Part shown: positions 5,676 to 8,768 of the stretch, in pieces
Layout: every line of letters starts with the position of its first letter
How positions within the stretch are numbered: the first letter of the stretch is position 1
NCBI GenBank assembly: GCA_008974855.1
Contig: BFAR01000177.1
Coordinates: 1-8,768, forward strand
Direction of reading: 5' to 3'
From: an archaeon MnTg01
GTDB lineage: Archaea; Thermoproteota; Nitrososphaeria; Nitrososphaerales; Nitrosopumilaceae
DNA: 8,768 bases
Position numbers and translations under genes: made by a program
The notes under the pieces: model-generated
What the model saw: only the letters and a program-made list of their open reading frames with translations
What the model was told of the DNA's origin: nothing
The model's database searches: none

Positions 5676-6824
5676 TTATACAGATACTAGTTTTAGCGAT
5701 TTTTTAGCTCTCTCTACTTTATCTAACATGTTTGGAATGTTTCCAGAATCTTTGATATCAAGAATATTGATGTGTCCTAATTTTCTCTTAGGCTTTGATT
5801 CATTTTTGTTATACATCGTGTGAAAAACTCCTGCTTCAGAGTCTGTAATTGTCGTCGTGAATTTTCCTTTGAAATCATTTGAGCCAAGTATATTGTACAT
5901 TACAGCATGATGGACTAATTCAGTACTGCCCAAACTCATTCCAAGAATTGCTCGCAAGTGTTGCTCAAATTGAGATGTCTTACTTGAATGCAATGTGTGG
6001 TGGCCAGAATTATGTACTCGAGGAGCAATCTCATTAATCAGAATTTCATCATTTTGTGTTACAAACATCTCAATTCCAAAAACACCAGCTCCTTTTAGAA
6101 CATTCATGGTTTTTTTAGCAATCTGCTCAGCATTTTCAATAATTTTTTCATTCACTCTGGCAGGTGCAATCGTTGTCATTAGAATATTTTCTTCATGAAT
6201 GTTTTCAACAAGGGGATAGGTTGCAATTTCTCCTTTGGTATTTCTTGCTGCAATTACCGAAACCTCCTTTTTAAAATCAACATATTTTTCAAGCATCAAA
6301 GCTTGCTCCCCAAAATGTTCAAAAGCTTTTTTGATGTCTTCTTGGGAATTAATTTTAAAATTACCTCGTCCATCATATGCATCTCTGCGAGTTTTGAGTA
6401 AAGCAGGGTATCCAAATTTTTCAATTCCTTGTTGTAATCCAGTTAATGATTTAATCTCAATAAAATCTGGCACTGGCAAACCATTCTCAGATAGGAATGT
6501 TTTTTGAAGAAGTTTATCTTGGATTATTTTTAATGTCTCTGGAGATGGATTAATTTTCACTCTAGATTCCATGGCTTTTAGAACATCACTATTTCCGGAC
6601 TCAATTTCATATGTCAAAATGTCAGATTTTGAAACAAGCTCTGCTATTGCCTCTTCATCTTTAAAATCACCAATAATCTGTTTTGCCCCAACTCGAGAAG
6701 CAGGGCATCCCTCTGTTGGATCTAATACTATTACTTCTGATATTTCATTTGGAAGATTTTTTGCAGCCTCTGCTAGCATCATTCCAAGCTGACCTCCTCC
6801 AATTATTCCTAAAACTTGCCCCAT
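5676..6824 (-). CDS. purK: N5-carboxyaminoimidazole ribonucleotide synthase PurK, 382 aa
   Basis: ATP-grasp enzyme that joins bicarbonate to AIR with ATP, giving N5-CAIR, a step of purine synthesis in the cytoplasm. Landmarks: the nucleotide-fold loop GIIGGGQLGMM at 6-16; LDPTEGCPAS at 34-43; YEIESGN at 72-78; INPSPETLKIIQDKL at 91-105; the ATP-grasp loop LLKTRRDAYDGRGN at 142-155; EKYVDFKKEVSV at 179-190; GVFGIEMF at 247-254; and the catalytic stretch NEIAPRVHNSGH at 264-275, then SQFEQHLRA. V270 stands where most members have P. The length is normal. A ribosome site GGTGAT lies six bases before the ATG. The gene follows the TrmB-like regulator by 50 bases, and its product hands N5-CAIR to PurE, encoded divergently at 8064. 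Confidence 0.96.
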   Translation of the reverse strand: MGQVLGIIGGGQLGMMLAEAAKNLPNEISEVIVLDPTEGCPASRVGAKQIIGDFKDEEAIAELVSKSDILTYEIESGNSDVLKAMESRVKINPSPETLKIIQDKLLQKTFLSENGLPVPDFIEIKSLTGLQQGIEKFGYPALLKTRRDAYDGRGNFKINSQEDIKKAFEHFGEQALMLEKYVDFKKEVSVIAARNTKGEIATYPLVENIHEENILMTTIAPARVNEKIIENAEQIAKKTMNVLKGAGVFGIEMFVTQNDEILINEIAPRVHNSGHHTLHSSKTSQFEQHLRAILGMSLGSTELVHHAVMYNILGSNDFKGKFTTTITDSEAGVFHTMYNKNESKPKRKLGHINILDIKDSGNIPNMLDKVERAKKSLKLVSV

Positions 6825-6830
6825 ACCTCA

Positions 6831-6836
6831 ATCACC
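6831..6836 (-). promoter_or_regulatory. Ribosome binding site of purK
   Basis: Minus-strand GGTGAT with a spacing of six bases before the ATG is a textbook archaeal Shine-Dalgarno site, unusual here where most genes look leaderless. It suits an internal gene of an operon with the regulator upstream. Confidence 0.6.
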
Positions 6837-6843
6837 ATTTTGG

Positions 6844-6852
6844 GATAAAATA
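6844..6852 (-). promoter_or_regulatory. Possible TATA box for purK alone
   Basis: Minus-strand TATTTTATC is centred about 24 bases before the purK ATG. If used it would give a leaderless purK message independent of the regulator gene; it competes with the reading that purK is translated from the GGTGAT site in a longer transcript. Confidence 0.35.
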
Positions 6853-6874
6853 AGTTAATAGATTCTTTTTGATT

Positions 6875-7723
6875 CTATGCTTGTTTAGAAGTTGACCAAA
6901 TAAATTCAAAAAGTAATCTCATTGAATACATTAATGGTTTAGAATCAGTCCACATTGCAGAAATACTCTGTAATGTCTGTCCATCTTTTTTGGTAAAGAA
7001 AATCATTTCTTCATCATCTTTCATGATAAAGCAGATTTCATCTTTTAGATTAGCTGGCATACATTTGATTTGTTTTTTATCTATATTTTCAAAAATATAC
7101 ATTGTTTTATCAGTACACGATGTAATGATTTTTGATTCACATTTTTTATTTGTAATATTCTCTAGAAAATCTGAATGATATAATCTTAGATAATCTTTTT
7201 CTGAACCTAAAACAATAATTTCATTTTTTGCTTCAGATACCATTTCATTTAATTTTGCATTAATTGGATTTACTCCTTCTAACATCTGAAAACGATTTTC
7301 TGAATCGTCAGTCTTTTCTTTTAAAAATTCTGGAATACTATCCCACAATTTGATTATTTTTTCTTCCTGTTTTTCTAAGGATTTGACTCGCTCTTTTTCT
7401 GTATTGACTAGAGTTTTGACTGCTTTGTTTAGCTTTAATGCAGAAAATTTAATGGGGTGCCCAAATGTGGCTAAAACAATTCCTTTCTTCTGTAATGTTG
7501 CTAACAACTGATAAGTTTCTGTTCTTGCAATTTTTAGTGCTCTACATACTTCTGGTGCGGTTTTAGAACCATATTTTCCTAAGAAGATGTACACCTTGGA
7601 TTGATTGTCAGTTAAATAAAATTTAGAAAGCTCCTCTTTGAGCTCGTCTGCCGATATTTTATAATCATGCAGGCTAGAGCCTGAGCTTGAATCAAATATC
7701 GTTTGTTGTTCTCCTTCTCTCAT
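6875..7723 (-). CDS. TrmB-like transcriptional regulator, 282 aa, upstream of purK
   Basis: After a polar 25-residue lead comes a winged helix-turn-helix at about 26-97 (LSKFYLTDNQSKVYIFLGKYG, then APEVCRALKIARTETYQLLATLQKKGI, recognition helix near 64-78). A coiled helix (100-127) and a phospholipase-D-like C-terminal domain (about 143-280) follow, with ENRFQMLEG, EIIVLGSEKDYLRLYHSDF, SKIITSC, EMIFFTK and a closing amphipathic helix. It is a paralogue of the regulator at 4407-5216 with low overall identity; EDILRMYHT there matches KDYLRLYHS here. Residues 142-178 are nearly duplicated in the chimera at 298. It sits 50 bases before purK on the same strand and is divergent from the purE side. 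Purine control is inference only; the ligand is unknown. Confidence 0.87.
   Translation of the reverse strand: MREGEQQTIFDSSSGSSLHDYKISADELKEELSKFYLTDNQSKVYIFLGKYGSKTAPEVCRALKIARTETYQLLATLQKKGIVLATFGHPIKFSALKLNKAVKTLVNTEKERVKSLEKQEEKIIKLWDSIPEFLKEKTDDSENRFQMLEGVNPINAKLNEMVSEAKNEIIVLGSEKDYLRLYHSDFLENITNKKCESKIITSCTDKTMYIFENIDKKQIKCMPANLKDEICFIMKDDEEMIFFTKKDGQTLQSISAMWTDSKPLMYSMRLLFEFIWSTSKQA
7190..7300 (-). repeat. 111-base segment duplicated at 364-474 (inverted)
   Basis: This part of the regulator gene (residues 142-178) has a 99-of-111 match, without gaps, to 364-474 on the other strand. The intact gene is presumably the source or a sister of the source. Confidence 0.9.
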
Positions 7724-7787
7724 ATTCCCTCTTACCGATCTTCATATCAAAAACAAGATCTTAATATCGTACAGAGGTCAGCTAGTT

Positions 7788-7816
7788 TTGATCGATATGA
7801 TCGTATGTGCGATCAA
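7788..7816. promoter_or_regulatory. Candidate operator: TTGATCG-N15-CGATCAA
   Basis: A perfect seven-base inverted repeat lies 65 bases upstream of the TrmB-like start, in the divergent region. GATC occurs five times between 7737 and 7814 (at 7737, 7757, 7790, 7799 and 7811). TrmB-type regulators bind palindromic sites, so an autoregulatory role is possible. No other feature is evident in 7724-7914. Confidence 0.3.
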
Positions 7817-7914
7817 TTTGTGCCTGTATATGGAAATAGGTTCAGTTTTCCACCAAAAAATTTGCTTTTTCTCTTTTGATAAACACTGAAATTACTATAT
7901 TTTAGACAATATTT

Positions 7915-8016
7915 ATGCCAATTAGAAAGAAGGGAAAACATAGACGCCGTGCTGATAATAGTGCTGCAAGAAGACGAAGAAAAAATTCCAAACGTGGAAA
8001 AGCAAAAAAAAGATGA
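7915..8016 (+). CDS. Very basic small protein, 33 aa
   Basis: ATG-started ORF of 33 codons encoding MPIRKKGKHRRRADNSAARR followed by RRKNSKRGKAKKR; 18 of 33 residues are K or R. Such a chain would bind RNA or DNA and resembles the tails of small ribosomal proteins, though it does not match L39e, L41e or S30e as I know them. The TATA-like element ACTATATTTT (7894-7903) is only about 17 bases before the ATG, a poor fit for a leaderless start, so the promoter is uncertain. It is followed by purE on the same strand 47 bases later, but purE has its own TATA box. Arginine is encoded by both CGN and AGR codons, more than A-rich DNA alone would give, so I lean to a real gene. Confidence 0.5.
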   Translation: MPIRKKGKHRRRADNSAARRRRKNSKRGKAKKR

Positions 8017-8024
8017 CCTAATCC

Positions 8025-8061
8025 TACATCAAGGTTAAAAACGGTACATAGGGTTGATGTA
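8025..8061 (+). promoter_or_regulatory. Inverted repeat flanking the purE TATA box
   Basis: TACATCAA (8025-8032) and TTGATGTA (8054-8061) are perfect eight-base inverted arms. The TATA-like TTAAAAAC (8035-8042) lies between them, and the second arm ends two bases before the GTG start. A protein bound to both arms would block TBP/TFB and the start site. The half-site TTGAT is shared with the repeat at 7788-7816. It could instead fold as an RNA hairpin behind the small basic ORF. Confidence 0.35.
8035..8042 (+). promoter_or_regulatory. TATA box of purE
   Basis: TTAAAAAC is centred 26 bases before the GTG at 8064, matching a leaderless start and supporting GTG as the initiator. Confidence 0.45.
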
Positions 8062-8063
8062 AT

Positions 8064-8642
8064 GTGGATCAATATGACAAAAAGCCCCTAGTTGGTATAA
8101 TTATGGGTTCTAGTTCAGATAGCAGAATAATGCATGCGGCTGCTGAAATTTTAGATAAATTTAAAGTGAAACATGAGGATCAAATAATTTCTGCTCACCG
8201 AACTCCCTCTAGATTAGAAGAATATGCTAAACATGCAGAAAGTAGTGGATTTAAGATAATTATTGCGGGAGCTGGAGGTGCTGCTCATCTTCCAGGAATG
8301 ATTGCGTCACACACAATAATTCCTGTAATTGGGGTTCCGATTCTAGTCTATAATGATAAACAAGATAATAAATCTCAAAAACATAAATTTTCAGCATTTG
8401 GAGGATTAGATTCTCTCCTGTCAATATCTGAAATGCCTACTGGCTCGCCGGTAGTTACAGTAGGGATAAACAAGGCTAGTAATGCAGGAATTTATGCTGT
8501 AACAATTCTTGGAAATCAGTTTCAGGATTTAAAGAAGAAATTAAAACAGTATAAACAAGATCAGCATAGTTCTGTTTTAAAAGAATCCGAAGAACTGAAA
8601 AAAGTTGGGCTAACTAAATTCGTTAAAAAAAAATTTAAATGA
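8064..8642 (+). CDS. purE: N5-carboxyaminoimidazole ribonucleotide mutase PurE (class I type), 192 aa
   Basis: Moves the carboxyl group of N5-CAIR to carbon, giving CAIR for purine synthesis; the partner PurK is encoded at 5676. Motifs: GSSSDS at 15-20 (phosphate loop), SAHRTP at 43-48 with catalytic H45, GAGGAAHLPGM at 69-79, IGVP at 89-92, GLDSLLSISEMPTG at 114-127 and NAGIYAVTIL at 140-149. Compared with E. coli PurE there are about 14 extra residues between GVP and the DSL motif (YNDKQDNKSQKHKF), and a lysine-rich C-terminal tail from about 153 to 192. The start is GTG at 8064: an in-frame stop lies three codons upstream and the next ATG (8103) would remove strand 1. It ends three bases before the stop of a convergent gene. 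Confidence 0.95.
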   Translation: MDQYDKKPLVGIIMGSSSDSRIMHAAAEILDKFKVKHEDQIISAHRTPSRLEEYAKHAESSGFKIIIAGAGGAAHLPGMIASHTIIPVIGVPILVYNDKQDNKSQKHKFSAFGGLDSLLSISEMPTGSPVVTVGINKASNAGIYAVTILGNQFQDLKKKLKQYKQDQHSSVLKESEELKKVGLTKFVKKKFK

Positions 8643-8645
8643 AAA

Positions 8646-8768
8646 TTAGGAGAGAATTTTGAAATTGATATTTTTCTTTTCTAAATGAGATATTAATTCT
8701 TCAGCATGTTTTTGCCCTTCAGTTTCTAAACTCAAAGTTACTCCAGCTGATCCTGCGGCAATTTCTGA
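8646..8768 (-). CDS. C-terminal end of an ACT-like protein, possibly threonine ammonia-lyase (partial)
   Basis: The last 40 residues of a gene that begins to the right of the window, with TAA at 8646-8648. The visible part reads SAGVTLSLETEGQKHAEEL then ISHLEKKNINFKILS: a beta strand, an amphipathic helix and a final strand, as at the end of an ACT regulatory domain. In archaeal threonine ammonia-lyases (IlvA type) a similar strand-helix-strand closes the protein, so that is my best guess. Other ACT proteins fit equally well. It is convergent with purE, three bases apart. Confidence 0.6.
   Translation of the reverse strand, partial: SEIAAGSAGVTLSLETEGQKHAEELISHLEKKNINFKILS

Noticed and set aside
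6195..6507. Two overlapping plus-strand ORFs of 68 and 90 codons
   Set aside because: Both are antisense to purK, which has every expected motif across this stretch.
6855..6874. Repeated AGAATC-like motif between the TrmB-like gene and purK
   Set aside because: Only four outer bases are symmetrical and the sequence is simple A+T-rich; no support as an operator.
7915..8016. Assignment of the basic 33-residue ORF to ribosomal protein L39e or L41e
   Set aside because: It lacks the tryptophan and PRRHWRR-type ending of L39e and differs in pattern from L41e; only basic composition is shared.

Overview
The window looks like a chromosomal piece of an ammonia-oxidising archaeon of the Nitrosopumilus type (Nitrososphaerota/Thaumarchaeota). 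The evidence is a TATA-binding protein (TBP) gene end, two TrmB-family regulators, an archaeal prepilin peptidase, A+T-rich DNA, many very small zinc-ribbon genes, and TATA-like boxes about 26 bases before several start codons (leaderless transcripts). Species level cannot be settled from the sequence alone. I see no rRNA, tRNA, CRISPR array, insertion sequence or prophage.

Left part (1-1350): the 3' end of the TBP gene meets a convergent 45-residue zinc ribbon. Next comes a broken chimeric gene (298-538). It starts like a stand-alone Lrp/AsnC (RAM) domain and continues as a piece of a TrmB-type regulator that is nearly identical to part of the intact gene at 6875-7723. A 33-residue ORF follows. 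A minus-strand pair comes next: a 43-residue zinc protein whose stop overlaps the TTG start of a DedA-family membrane protein.

Middle (1348-5296), all on the minus strand: a four-helix membrane protein, an exported beta-rich protein, a soluble orphan histidine kinase with a long coiled coil, a prepilin peptidase, and a TrmB-family regulator. That regulator is preceded by a 27-residue ORF that overlaps it by ATGA and is followed by a convincing hairpin plus T-rich terminator.

Right part (5438-8768): a 54-residue zinc ribbon, then purK, a second TrmB-like regulator directly upstream of purK, a divergent 33-residue very basic ORF, and purE. PurK and PurE catalyse consecutive steps of purine synthesis (AIR to N5-CAIR to CAIR), so the regulator between them is a natural candidate for local control. 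Inverted repeats lie in both promoter regions. PurE carries a 14-residue insertion and a basic tail. The window ends in the C-terminus of a convergent gene, probably an ACT-type domain.

The strongest unusual signals are the chimeric pseudogene with its 111-base inverted duplication, the overlapping micro-ORFs that suggest translational coupling, and the possible operator around the purE TATA box. I see no clear evidence of a wholly new multi-gene system.
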